Shown: piece by piece, positions 47,284 through 55,674 of the stretch
Layout: every line of letters begins with the position of its first letter
Position numbering within the stretch: the first letter of the stretch is position 1
Notes under the pieces: model-generated
The model's input: the letters and a program-made list of their open reading frames with translations, nothing else
What the model was told of the DNA's origin: nothing
Database searches by the model: none
Assembly (NCBI GenBank): GCA_030431975.1
Contig: JAUIHP010000024.1
Location: forward strand, 1 to 64,000
DNA from: a bacterium
GTDB taxonomy: Bacteria > Eisenbacteria > RBG-16-71-46 > CAIMUX01
Length of the DNA stretch: 64,000 bases
Direction: 5' to 3'
Translations under genes and position numbers: made by a program

Positions 47284-49245
47284 CTAGCGGCCGTGCGCCG
47301 CCCCATTCGATCCGGGATCCTTGGCCCCGTGGAATGCCGCGATCTTGGCGACCCGGGCTTCGATAGGCAACACCATCGTGACCCGCGTTCCCTCTCCCTG
47401 TCGGCTCTCGATTTGGATCCGACCTTCGTGTCTTTGGAAGATCCCCTGGGAAGCCGACAGGCCAAGCCCCCGATTTGCGGCCCCCTTGGTCGTAAAGAAC
47501 GGCTCGAATGCGCGGGAAACGGCCTCTTCGCTCATCCCTTCGCCTTCGTCCTCTACGACAACGTGGACAAAGCGCCCGACCTCCTGGGTCGTGACCCGAA
47601 TGACACCGCCGCGCGGCATCGCCTCCGCAGCATTGGTCAGGATCCGACCGAATGCGTCCTGAAGCAGAGGCCCGGCTCCCCGAACCGCCGCGACCTCCTT
47701 CAAGTCCAGATCCACTCGGATCGGGGCCGCTCCGTTCTCGCGAACCGAACTCCAGATACTCTGCTGATAGTAGGCCACGTCGCGGATCGTCCGATTGAGA
47801 TCGATCTCGACGTATCGCAGATCCATCTGCTCGCCGAAGTAGTCCTGCAGGTGCCGCACCATCTCACCGGCTTTGAGAACCGAAGCCTGAATGACTTCGA
47901 GGCTGTCGAGAAGCTTCTCCTCTTTGACTTTTCGCTGCACGAGCTGCGCCCGACCATGAATGATGGCGAGGATGTTGTTGAAGTGATGGGCAACGAGAGC
48001 GGTCATCTCACCCATCGAGCGCATCCGCTCGTTCTGCATGATCTGTTGGATGAGCGCCTTTCGCTGCGTCACGTCGACAAGCAGGAGTTCGCAGACAGCG
48101 CGGCCGTCATAAAGAACCTTGCGGCCACGAACCTCGAGGTCGATAGCGCGTCCGGAACTCGCCATGCCACTCCACTCGTCTGCGAAGGACTCTCCGTCCG
48201 GATCCAGCTCGCTCAGTTGCTTTCGTGCCTCTTCGTGAAAGTTCGGGTGCAGGATGTCCATCCAGGAAAGTTCGCCCGATTCCACCTCGGAAGCCTCACG
48301 CTCGAAAATCTCGAGGAAGGTCGCATTCGTAAAGAGGAACGTGTCCCCTTCCAAATAGCAGTAGGCGTCCGGGCTTCCCTCGACCAACAGCCGGTACATT
48401 TCGCGGGACGCCTGAAGCTCGGCCGTTCGTTCCACGACCTTGTCTTCCAGGGACGCATTGAGCTGAATGAGTTCCTTCTTCGCGGTCTCCAGTTGACCGG
48501 TTCGCTTGTCCAAAGCCGCCCCGGCGGCCTTGAAGTGCTGTGCGAGTTCGCCGATCTCGTCTCCCGCATCGACATCGAAACTCGGATCCCAGTTTCCGGT
48601 CGGCAACTGGTCTGCGGCGACGACGAGTTCCTGTAGTGGTCTCGTGATGCGGCGTGCGAGGAACCAGGAGGCGAAACTCGCCGCGGCAACGCCGCAAAGA
48701 CCAAAGACGATGAGGAGAATGCGCGTGACGCCGAGCTGACGCGAGACCTCGCCCAGAGAAAGCCCGAGCCGAACCGTTCCCCACCTGGAACCGTCACCGG
48801 GAAGCAGGACCGGAACCACAGCCTCCATGACCGGCAGGTCCTTGCTTCCATCGTTCCAAAGCGCAGAGTTCACGGTTGTCGTAGCCGTCGTTCGAGCGGT
48901 GGCGGAAGCCTCGTCCTCAGGATAGGTTCCCTTCCGCTCCGGCGCGCCACTGAATCCGGCGACCCTTCCTTCCTTGTCGAGGAGAACGGCGTAGATCACC
49001 TCTTCCCCGTCAACCACTCCGTCCGCGACCTGCTGCAAGGTCAGGTAGTCGTACTGAAGAAGATGTGGCCGAGCCACAGCCGCCAACACTTCTGCCATGT
49101 TGGCACTGCGACGTTCGACATTTCGCATCAGGGTCTGACGAAAGTAGGACTCCATCGTCAGGAAGAGCAGTGCCGTCATGCTGACAAAGAGGAGAGCGAA
49201 CACCGTCGTGAAGCGATGGGACAGCTTCATTTTTCGCAGGTTCAT
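47284..49245 (-). CDS. Membrane sensor histidine kinase (HAMP-PAS-HisKA-HATPase)
   Basis: A 653-aa kinase. The start is ATG 49245, which overlaps the upstream stop as ATGA; the frame is open 16 codons further but inside that gene. Order: TM1 (FTTVFALLFVSMTALLFL), a ~140-residue periplasmic sensor, TM2 (ILLIVFGLCGVAAASFASWF), HAMP (RRITRPLQELVVAADQL), a coiled coil, a PAS domain (YRLLVEGSPDAYCYLEGDTF), the phosphorylation helix MTALVAHHFNNILAIIHGRA where the His replaces the common HEFNN by HHFNN, and HATPase (ILTNAAEAMPRGG, DEGEGMSEE, GLGLSASQGIF). No receiver domain is attached and no response regulator is nearby. The coupled substrate-binding lipoprotein may supply its ligand signal. Confidence 0.9.
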   Translation of the reverse strand: MNLRKMKLSHRFTTVFALLFVSMTALLFLTMESYFRQTLMRNVERRSANMAEVLAAVARPHLLQYDYLTLQQVADGVVDGEEVIYAVLLDKEGRVAGFSGAPERKGTYPEDEASATARTTATTTVNSALWNDGSKDLPVMEAVVPVLLPGDGSRWGTVRLGLSLGEVSRQLGVTRILLIVFGLCGVAAASFASWFLARRITRPLQELVVAADQLPTGNWDPSFDVDAGDEIGELAQHFKAAGAALDKRTGQLETAKKELIQLNASLEDKVVERTAELQASREMYRLLVEGSPDAYCYLEGDTFLFTNATFLEIFEREASEVESGELSWMDILHPNFHEEARKQLSELDPDGESFADEWSGMASSGRAIDLEVRGRKVLYDGRAVCELLLVDVTQRKALIQQIMQNERMRSMGEMTALVAHHFNNILAIIHGRAQLVQRKVKEEKLLDSLEVIQASVLKAGEMVRHLQDYFGEQMDLRYVEIDLNRTIRDVAYYQQSIWSSVRENGAAPIRVDLDLKEVAAVRGAGPLLQDAFGRILTNAAEAMPRGGVIRVTTQEVGRFVHVVVEDEGEGMSEEAVSRAFEPFFTTKGAANRGLGLSASQGIFQRHEGRIQIESRQGEGTRVTMVLPIEARVAKIAAFHGAKDPGSNGAAHGR

Positions 49246-50834
49246 CGTTCCGTCCCCGCCACTCCGCTCGGCGCCGGCGTCGTCTCCAGCCAAACGGCCG
49301 AGAAGTTCACCGCGGTCATTCCATAGAGGCCGATTTCCAATCCCCGCACCTCGGGCGCAAAGGCATAGCTTTCGAGTTCGTGATAGGTCGGGATGACCGG
49401 AGCCTGATCCAGGATGTGTTTTTCGACTCGGCGATACTTCTGAAGGCGCTCCGGACCGGGACGCATCTGCCTTGCCTCTTCCAGCGCGCGATCGACCTCA
49501 TCGTCGAAGAACGCGAAGAGATTGTTCGGGACCTCGGAGTGAAAGAGCGGAAAGAAGAATCCGTCCGGATCCGGAACGTCCGCCAACCAGCCGAGGGAAA
49601 ACATGGGCGCCGTATCGGTCTCGAGACGTTCGTCCATCTCCATCCAGGAGATTCCGACCACGACCATCGGGATCCCGACTTTGGCCAGACTCTCCTTGAA
49701 GGGACCGTCGAGCCACTGGAAGGTGCGGCCGGTTCCCGAAGCGTAAAGGACGATCGTCGGAGTCGGGTGTGCGGGTCCGTAGCCGACCTCGGCCAGCAGC
49801 CGGCGCGCTTCGTCCAGGTCGTACGGTACGACGTGCGGTTCGGGCAGGTATCCGGAAACACCGGGGGGAAGAATTCCGGAGGCCGGAACCACGTCCTCGA
49901 ATCCTTCGCCCTGGAATCCTTCACGATTGACGCAGTGCGCGATGGCCCTTCTCACACGCGGGTCGTCGAGAGGTGGATGACTCGCGGAGAGTCCCACGAA
50001 GCTGAAAGTCAGTTCGGGATTGGAGAACACCTGGAACCCACTCCGTTGGAGTTGGGGCACTTCGTCGGCGTGAACGTAGATTCCACTGACGTCACCCGTC
50101 AGGAGCCGGCTTCGCCGCTCCTCTTCCTGCATCGTATCCCGCGGACTGACGAAAACCAGGCTGTCGAGAAGAGCGGGCTGCCCCCAGTACTGCGGGTTCG
50201 CGCCCAGGGCGAGGCTCTCGAGACCGTCGAACTCTCCCCGCTCCACAAAGCGAAACGGGCCGGTCCCGATGGGGTACTCCGCCAGATCGGTGTCTCCGCC
50301 GACTTGTAGCGGAACGATGCGGAGCTGATCCATCGCAAGGACAGAGAGGAAGAAACTGAGTGGCTCGTGAAGGGTGACTTCAACCGTCATCTCATCGATC
50401 GCCTGGAGACCCGCAATCGAGTCCGTGCGACCAGCGAGATACTCCTCGGCACCCTTGATTTGCAGCAAATAGGTTTCGGCCAGGCACTGGCCCGGATTGT
50501 CCTGATCCAGACAACGCTCCAACGATCGGCAGACGACGTCGGAGTTCAGCATCGACCCGTCATGAAAGACCACGCCGGGTCGAATCCGGAACTGGTAGTG
50601 AAGCCCGTCGTCCGAGACGGTCCAGCTTTCGGCCAGACGCGGGACGACTCCCAGATGCTCGTCGAACTGAGTCAAACCTTCATAGATCTGGTTGGTGACC
50701 GCGCCTTCATAGATGTCGTCGACGAGGACCGGGTCGAGGTCGATGGCGTGTTCGCTCCATACCCGCAGGACTCCACCTTCGTCCGGGGTGTCCACCACGG
50801 CGAGTGGAACGGGCTCGGACTCTTTGCAGCTCAC
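49242..50834 (-). CDS. Family 5 extracellular solute-binding lipoprotein
   Basis: A peptide/nickel-type solute-binding protein (SBP_bac_5). Core segments are present: RVWSEHAIDLDPVLVDD, IYEGLTQFDEHLGVVPRLAE, WTVSDDGLHYQFRIRPGVVF, LSFFLSVLAMDQLRIVPL, PIGTGPFRFVERGE and DDPRVRRAIAHCVNREGFQG. The GTG at 50834 would leave Cys as residue 3, but the frame continues upstream through a full lipoprotein signal (LFSAAGLLAGLSVFVVSC), so translation must start earlier. No ATG, GTG or TTG is available there; ATT at 50954 follows GAGGAAGG at 6 nt, while an ATG at 50970 is in another frame. The start is therefore unresolved (rare start codon or frameshift). No permease or ATPase is adjacent; instead the stop overlaps a histidine kinase. 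Confidence 0.87.
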   Translation of the reverse strand: MSCKESEPVPLAVVDTPDEGGVLRVWSEHAIDLDPVLVDDIYEGAVTNQIYEGLTQFDEHLGVVPRLAESWTVSDDGLHYQFRIRPGVVFHDGSMLNSDVVCRSLERCLDQDNPGQCLAETYLLQIKGAEEYLAGRTDSIAGLQAIDEMTVEVTLHEPLSFFLSVLAMDQLRIVPLQVGGDTDLAEYPIGTGPFRFVERGEFDGLESLALGANPQYWGQPALLDSLVFVSPRDTMQEEERRSRLLTGDVSGIYVHADEVPQLQRSGFQVFSNPELTFSFVGLSASHPPLDDPRVRRAIAHCVNREGFQGEGFEDVVPASGILPPGVSGYLPEPHVVPYDLDEARRLLAEVGYGPAHPTPTIVLYASGTGRTFQWLDGPFKESLAKVGIPMVVVGISWMEMDERLETDTAPMFSLGWLADVPDPDGFFFPLFHSEVPNNLFAFFDDEVDRALEEARQMRPGPERLQKYRRVEKHILDQAPVIPTYHELESYAFAPEVRGLEIGLYGMTAVNFSAVWLETTPAPSGVAGTER

Positions 50835-50970
50835 TACGAAGACGGAGAGTCCAGCCAGGAGGCCCGCCGCAGAGAACAGACGGCCGAGGCGACCGCCCGG
50901 GACGTCGACCCGGGCATTGGGGGCGCAAGCGTGGATGTTTTTGGAGTCGTGAATCTTGGGCCTTCCTCAT

Positions 50971-51335
50971 CCGGGGTGCGAGTCTTCTCTTCTAAGGAGA
51001 TCGGTGACCTTCCCACGGCACTTGAGGAGGAGCAGTCCATACCGGCCAGGGCGAGCCCAAACTGGAAGTCACCGCCGTAGATCCTTGGTTTGCTAGGGGC
51101 TTAGCCCAAGTCATCCATCGAGGTCGGGGCCCCGTCGCTATGGCTGGAGCGACACGAGTTGGAGAATGCGGAAAGAACTGCCGGGTTACGACCTCGACAC
51201 GGTCACACGAAGGGCAAAAGAGCCTACGCATAACCGGGAAGAGGTTTACGATGAAGGGAGAGGCTTGCGGTTTTCAGAACGACCGCAGCCCGGTCCACAG
51301 GCGGCTGATCCGGCACCTACTGCGCGGAGGACTCG
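50971..51335. other. Divergent intergenic region
   Basis: Separates the leftward SBP-kinase pair from a rightward secreted protein gene. No gene is visible. Bases 51190-51300 can fold (for example AACC-GGGAAGA-GGTT at 51232-51246, flanked by AGAGCCT and AGAGGCTT arms), suggesting a structured leader for the rightward gene, but it fits no riboswitch class I know. Confidence 0.4.
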
Positions 51336-51965
51336 ATGCGACGACTCGCCCTGATCCTGGCCATGGCCCTGGCAACGTACGGAGTTTCTTCGGCAGAGGC
51401 CGCTGAACTCTCAGCCACCTACACGGGTCAGTTCATCCATCTCGATTTGGAAGGAACGTTCGCGCAGTACACCGTCCTGCGCGCCCCGCAAGGAACGGAA
51501 GACTTCGATATCCTGGAGTTCAACGAAACCGGTTGCACCCAGCGCTGCACCTACGAGGACTTCGCCATCTACCATGGGGGCGCGTATGACTACGCCATCC
51601 ATGTCCTCATGCCGAATGGCGACATCCGGACCTTTGGACCGACCTCGATCACGATCAGTCCCGAATTGGGACTCGATCTTTCCAGTCGGGCCACCCCGAA
51701 TCCAGCCCGGCCCCGGACTCGTATCTCGTGGGTCGTGCCGGCCACGGTGGCGCAGACGGGCACCGTCCGCACGGCCGTGACCATTCATGATCCGACGGGC
51801 CGACAGGTGAGCGTGCTGTACGACAGTGTCGTTCCGGTCGGAGAGTACTCGGTCGCTTGGGACGGGACGGACGCCGCTGGGCGGGAGCTTCCTTCAGGAA
51901 GTTACTTCTACCGGATTCAGGCCGGCTTCCACTCTGAGGTCGGACGGATGGCCCTCGTCAAGTAA
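51336..51965 (+). CDS. Small secreted protein with FlgD-Ig/sorting-like tail
   Basis: A 209-aa exported protein. ATG 51336 follows GGAGG at 5 nt; a signal peptide (LALILAMALATYGVSSAEA) ends near residue 22. Residues 25-115 form a beta-rich domain with a CTQRC pair of cysteines and no family match. Residues ~120-209 are a full FlgD-Ig/type-A sorting-like domain (ATPNPARPRTRISW, VTIHDPTGRQVSVLYD, YSVAWDGTDAAGRELPSGSY to GRMALVK). Here the tail is nearly half the protein, so it may be a minimal cargo of the export route that serves the M6 protease and the large propeller protein. It converges with the CxxCH protein, whose gene ends 19 nt away. Confidence 0.8.
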   Translation: MRRLALILAMALATYGVSSAEAAELSATYTGQFIHLDLEGTFAQYTVLRAPQGTEDFDILEFNETGCTQRCTYEDFAIYHGGAYDYAIHVLMPNGDIRTFGPTSITISPELGLDLSSRATPNPARPRTRISWVVPATVAQTGTVRTAVTIHDPTGRQVSVLYDSVVPVGEYSVAWDGTDAAGRELPSGSYFYRIQAGFHSEVGRMALVK

Positions 51966-51983
51966 CGAGGGCCCGTCCGCGCT

Positions 51984-52610
51984 TTACCGAACGAAGAGCT
52001 GCTTGATCGCGCCCCACGTCGAGTCGAGGGTCGGGGTCGGGTCGCCCGGACGCACGCCATACGTCCCCGTGTAGATGTAGTCGTTGGAGAAGGAGAGATC
52101 TCCGTCGGCCGCATTCCCCGCGACGTAGAAGGTCACGCTCTCCACCGCCGCATCGGGGGCCACCCACTCGAAGTCCCAAGTGACCGGACCGTCGGCCTGG
52201 CCCTGGTAGGTTCCCTCTGAAGTCTGTTTCAGGAAGTCGACTTCGGAACCGCCGGAATTCTCGGAGATCTGAGTGTTGACCGCATCGGTCACGAGAAGAG
52301 ATCCCCCCTCTTGCAAGAAGTCCGCGTCGTCCAGAACGGTCAGCTCAAAACCCCATCGAGCCTGGCCCGGATCCTCGAGCTGCACCGTCAGAGCGTAGGT
52401 CTGACCGGGGACATATTCAGCCGGCAGACCGAGAATCTGCAGCCCCCCGTCGCCGGAGTTGACCGGAAAACTGAAGTGGCAAAGCGTGCAGTCGAAGTTG
52501 TCCGGAGGATTGCCGGCAAAACCGTCGGCCGGCCCAAGACTGGACGCGAAGACGGTGGCAGGAAGTGCGCAAAGGGCCAGAGCGAACGCGGCGCAGGAAC
52601 GGGACTTCAT
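51984..52610 (-). CDS. Secreted choice-of-anchor-V/Reeler-like protein with CxxCH
   Basis: A 208-aa exported protein from ATG 52610 (GGGAGAG upstream). Signal peptide SCAAFALALCALPATVFAS. Right after it, near residue 40, is CTLCH, a c-type heme-binding CxxCH, followed by GDGGLQILGLPAEYVPGQTY and GFELTVLDDADFLQEGG, the pattern of choice-of-anchor-V (Reeler-like) domains, which often carry this heme motif at the N-terminus. The distal part is beta-rich with TWDFEWVAPD, typical of the family. No sorting tail is present. Probably a periplasmic or surface heme protein; a distal methionine ligand cannot be assigned. A strong promoter lies 46 nt upstream. Confidence 0.78.
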   Translation of the reverse strand: MKSRSCAAFALALCALPATVFASSLGPADGFAGNPPDNFDCTLCHFSFPVNSGDGGLQILGLPAEYVPGQTYALTVQLEDPGQARWGFELTVLDDADFLQEGGSLLVTDAVNTQISENSGGSEVDFLKQTSEGTYQGQADGPVTWDFEWVAPDAAVESVTFYVAGNAADGDLSFSNDYIYTGTYGVRPGDPTPTLDSTWGAIKQLFVR

Positions 52611-52662
52611 GAGTCTCTCCCGATAAGGCGGTGAGTGGATGACGTACGGTGCGTGACCGGAA

Positions 52663-52691
52663 ATTGTACGCGATGGTTCACGCAAAGTCAA
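52663..52691 (-). promoter_or_regulatory. Strong sigma70-type promoter for the CxxCH protein gene
   Basis: TTGACT (52686-52691) and TACAAT (52663-52668) with a 17-nt spacer on the - strand, the best promoter match I found in the window. The -35 overlaps the stop codon of the glycosyltransferase gene upstream. Confidence 0.75.
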
Positions 52692-54028
52692 GCAGCCGTT
52701 GCACCTCGCGGGGACCGGAACTCCCCTCGAAGGGCGAGAAGATAGAACGGCACGAACTGGACGAGCGTCCATACCGGCGGAAGGTGGAAGGCTCCCGTTT
52801 CGGCCTGATACCCGTAGGCCAGATAAGCAAGACCGGCGGCCAGTGAGAGGTAGACCCAGGGCTGGGACGGGAATCGGATGAGGAGCGGGATCATCCAGGT
52901 CAGGTACCACGGATGCACCGTCGGCGAGAGAGCCAGAAACCATCCGAGCACGAGAAAGGCACCGCGTTCCGGATCACGCCGGCTACGCCACGAGCACCAG
53001 GCCGTGGCCAGGGCAAAGCCGAGCAGGAGCATCCAGCGTCCGACACTCCCCAACGATTCGGCCGCCCAGTAGGCTGGGCTGTTGTGGCCCAGCTTCAGCC
53101 CAAAGCCAAAGAGGGACGACACGAACCCCACGCCCGCGTCACGGAAAGGAAGCGCAAGGAGAAGCGCTGCCGCCAGAGACACTCCGAGAAACGTCCACCA
53201 GCGGGCTCGCGCGAAAAGGAAGAAGAGGGCGGCCGGCACAAACTTGAATCCGACGGCGAAAGTCCAGGCGAGAGCCGCCCAGATCGATCGTCCGGCGCGA
53301 AGCGCGACAAATGCCGACACGAGAGCCAGAAGCATCCAGACGTCCAGGTGCCCCTCCCCCGCGAAGGCCAGTACCGGGAGCGGATGCCAGGCGTAGATCC
53401 CGACGTGATGGACCGGCCGGCCTCTCGAGCGGATCCAGAGCCAGATCACACCGATGAGCGCCAGGTCCGCGACAAGACACAGCCACTTCCAAGTCTCCAG
53501 CTTGTAGGAAAGAACGACCGCCATTCGAAAGAGAAGCTGAGCTGCGGGCGGATAGATGGTCGTCCATTCCGGGTGATTGATTCGTTCCGCGTAAGGGTCG
53601 GCCGGTGTCAACGACGCACCTACCGACGGTGAGGTCAGGTACGGATTGATTCCAACGGACTGCGCTCTTCCTTCCCACAGATACCGGTAGACGTCATCCG
53701 ACGCAGGGATTCCCATGACGAGCAGGCGAGCCGCGACGGCGACGCACAGAACCCAGGCCAGCCGGAACGTGCGCGATCTTGAATCCCGTGGCCGCTTCGG
53801 ACTCTCTTCGACGAGCGTCTGCGCCGGATCGCTGTTAGGCCGGTTCCCGAATCGTCCGAAGACGGACGGCGCCGCGATCCGGAGAAACAGCAGGTAGCCT
53901 GCGGTCGCCAAGACATAGGCGAGCAGAAATGCGCCTCGGTCCTGACCCAGGATGCCCAGACGCCCCAGCCAGGCCAGGCCGAAGAGCAGAAGGATCCCGG
54001 CCGGGTAGACGGCGGCGCCCCGTATCAG
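52688..54028 (-). CDS. GT-C membrane glycosyltransferase (GT87/mannosyltransferase-like)
   Basis: About 446 aa with ~10 hydrophobic helices. The first loop has MGIPASDDVYRYLWEGRAQ, the acidic pair typical of GT-C enzymes that use polyprenyl-phosphate sugars, then INPYLTSPS and HPEWTTIYPPAAQLLFRM, motifs of GT87/PIG-M-like mannosyltransferases. Later segments (HPLPVLAFAGEGHLDVWMLL, FVPAALFFLFARARWW, SPTVHPWYLTWMIPLLIRF) fit. The frame is open to 54442 but that part overlaps the GT2 gene. The membrane protein starts cleanly at CTG 54028, which overlaps the GT2 stop as CTGA; no ATG, GTG or TTG is near. Coupling suggests both enzymes build one glycan or glycolipid. Confidence 0.82.
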   Translation of the reverse strand: MIRGAAVYPAGILLLFGLAWLGRLGILGQDRGAFLLAYVLATAGYLLFLRIAAPSVFGRFGNRPNSDPAQTLVEESPKRPRDSRSRTFRLAWVLCVAVAARLLVMGIPASDDVYRYLWEGRAQSVGINPYLTSPSVGASLTPADPYAERINHPEWTTIYPPAAQLLFRMAVVLSYKLETWKWLCLVADLALIGVIWLWIRSRGRPVHHVGIYAWHPLPVLAFAGEGHLDVWMLLALVSAFVALRAGRSIWAALAWTFAVGFKFVPAALFFLFARARWWTFLGVSLAAALLLALPFRDAGVGFVSSLFGFGLKLGHNSPAYWAAESLGSVGRWMLLLGFALATAWCSWRSRRDPERGAFLVLGWFLALSPTVHPWYLTWMIPLLIRFPSQPWVYLSLAAGLAYLAYGYQAETGAFHLPPVWTLVQFVPFYLLALRGEFRSPRGATAA

Positions 54029-55587
54029 CGGGCGGTCGCCAACTCGGTTCGTCCCGGGCGCGGCAATGACCGCCACCAATGGATCAAGGAGAGCGAACCG
54101 ACGGTCAGAAAACCTGTCGCATTGAGAAGGAGAAACGGCATGACGGCCCACTTCCCCACCTCGCCGTACTGGTAGAGCGTGTAGAAACCGTAGAGGCCCA
54201 GAACGATCTCGATGAAGTGGCTGATCCGCGGCGGAATTCGGTAGACGCGCCGGCGAGTGCCCACGGTTGCGCCGCCTTTCCGTGCGTCGGCGCCTCGTCC
54301 GGTTTCCACTCCATACTTCGGGGTTCGAACGAATCCACTCTTCCTTCCACTCACCGCTTCGAGGACCGCCTTGGTGTTGTTCACGGCGATCCCGACTCCG
54401 ATGGCGACGAGCACCGGCAGGATGAGGATTCTGCGTTTCCAATCGGCGTAGGCAACGCGTTGCGAACAGAAGTAGAGAATGGACGGACTGAAGGTCGAGA
54501 GGAACAGGAAGGCGCCGGTCACGATGAGCAGCGGGCGCGAGAAAGAGTAGTCACTCAGTCGTAGCGCCGGCAGTGCGCAGAGGGCGGCGGTCAACATGAG
54601 CGGATGAATGAGATAGTGCGTCAGGTGAAAGACTGCTTCCAGCTTCTTGAAGAGCGGCACAGGTTGTCGGAAGACCAGTGGGAGAATCTTCATCGCGGTC
54701 TGGATGCTGCCCTTGGCCCACCGATGTTGCTGGGATTTGAGACCATTGATGTCGACCGGCAGCTCGGACGGCGTCACGACATCGACGAGATACTTCATTC
54801 GCCAACCGGCCAACTGCACCCGGTAGGAAAGATCGAGATCTTCGGTCAGCGTGTCCGCTTCCCATCCCCCCGCATCGAGCACGGCCGTCTTCCGCCAAAG
54901 TCCGGCCGTTCCGTTGAAGTTCATGTAGAGATCGTTCCAGGTCCTCGCCCCCTGCTCGATGACGAAGTGCCCGTCGATCCCCACGGCCTGCGCCTGCGTA
55001 AGCAGAGAGTAGTCCCGATTGACATGGCCCCAACGCGTTTGGACCATGGCGATCTTCTCGTGTTGTTCGAAGAAGGGAACGGTACGACGTAGGAAATCGC
55101 GGGGCGGGATGAAATCGGCGTCAAAGACGGTAAGGAACTCTCCCTTGGCGGTCGCAGTGCCTACATTCAGGGCGCCGGCTTTGAAACCTTCCCGGTTTTC
55201 CCGGGTCAGATGAACGATGTCGACGCCACGGCGACGGTAGTCGTCCACGATCTCGGCGACCAGGACACGGGTGTCATCCGTGGAGTCGTCCAGGACCTGG
55301 ATCTCGTGCCGGCCCTGCGGATAATCCATGGCAACGACGGCATCGATGAGGCGGCGGACGACGTAGCGTTCGTTGAAGATGGGAAGTTGGGTCGTGATCC
55401 GTGGCAAGTCCGCGTCGGTGCGCCCGGACTGCGCGTAGGCTTTGAGAAAGGCCTGGTCGGCGGCGGCTTGACCTTTGCGTTTCCGGAAGAAGAGCCCGAG
55501 CATGACGTAGCAATTCACGCCGTACACGAATAGACCCAGCGATGCCAAACCATAGAGTGTGAGAAACGTGTACTTCAGCAGGTCCAT
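54025..55587 (-). CDS. Processive-type family 2 glycosyltransferase (cellulose-synthase-like)
   Basis: A 520-aa membrane GT2. One N-terminal helix (LTLYGLASLGLFVYGVNCYV) precedes the GT-A domain: RITTQLPIFNERYVVRRLID, then QVLDDSTDD (first Asp), FDADFIPPRD (DxD), NGTAGLWRKTAV, LTEDLDLSYR (catalytic TED) and QQHRW (QxxRW). All processive-enzyme residues are present. Four or more C-terminal helices follow. Homologues make glucans or glycosylate lipids (for example bacterial glucosylceramide- or mannan-type). Overlap with the GT87-like gene downstream implies coupled expression. ATG 55587 is the start. Confidence 0.9.
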   Translation of the reverse strand: MDLLKYTFLTLYGLASLGLFVYGVNCYVMLGLFFRKRKGQAAADQAFLKAYAQSGRTDADLPRITTQLPIFNERYVVRRLIDAVVAMDYPQGRHEIQVLDDSTDDTRVLVAEIVDDYRRRGVDIVHLTRENREGFKAGALNVGTATAKGEFLTVFDADFIPPRDFLRRTVPFFEQHEKIAMVQTRWGHVNRDYSLLTQAQAVGIDGHFVIEQGARTWNDLYMNFNGTAGLWRKTAVLDAGGWEADTLTEDLDLSYRVQLAGWRMKYLVDVVTPSELPVDINGLKSQQHRWAKGSIQTAMKILPLVFRQPVPLFKKLEAVFHLTHYLIHPLMLTAALCALPALRLSDYSFSRPLLIVTGAFLFLSTFSPSILYFCSQRVAYADWKRRILILPVLVAIGVGIAVNNTKAVLEAVSGRKSGFVRTPKYGVETGRGADARKGGATVGTRRRVYRIPPRISHFIEIVLGLYGFYTLYQYGEVGKWAVMPFLLLNATGFLTVGSLSLIHWWRSLPRPGRTELATAR

Positions 55588-55674
55588 GAAGACTTCTGCT
55601 CCCTAGTCGGAAACGACAGGATGGTTGCGGGATAGAAAGGCCAAGTCAAGGTAGAATACGAAGATGGACCGACA

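Noticed and set aside
51190-51260. Cyclic-di-GMP (GEMM-I) riboswitch
   Set aside because: GGGCAAA followed by ACGCATAACC looks similar, but the spacing leaves no room for the P2 stem-loop and the distal receptor motif is missing.
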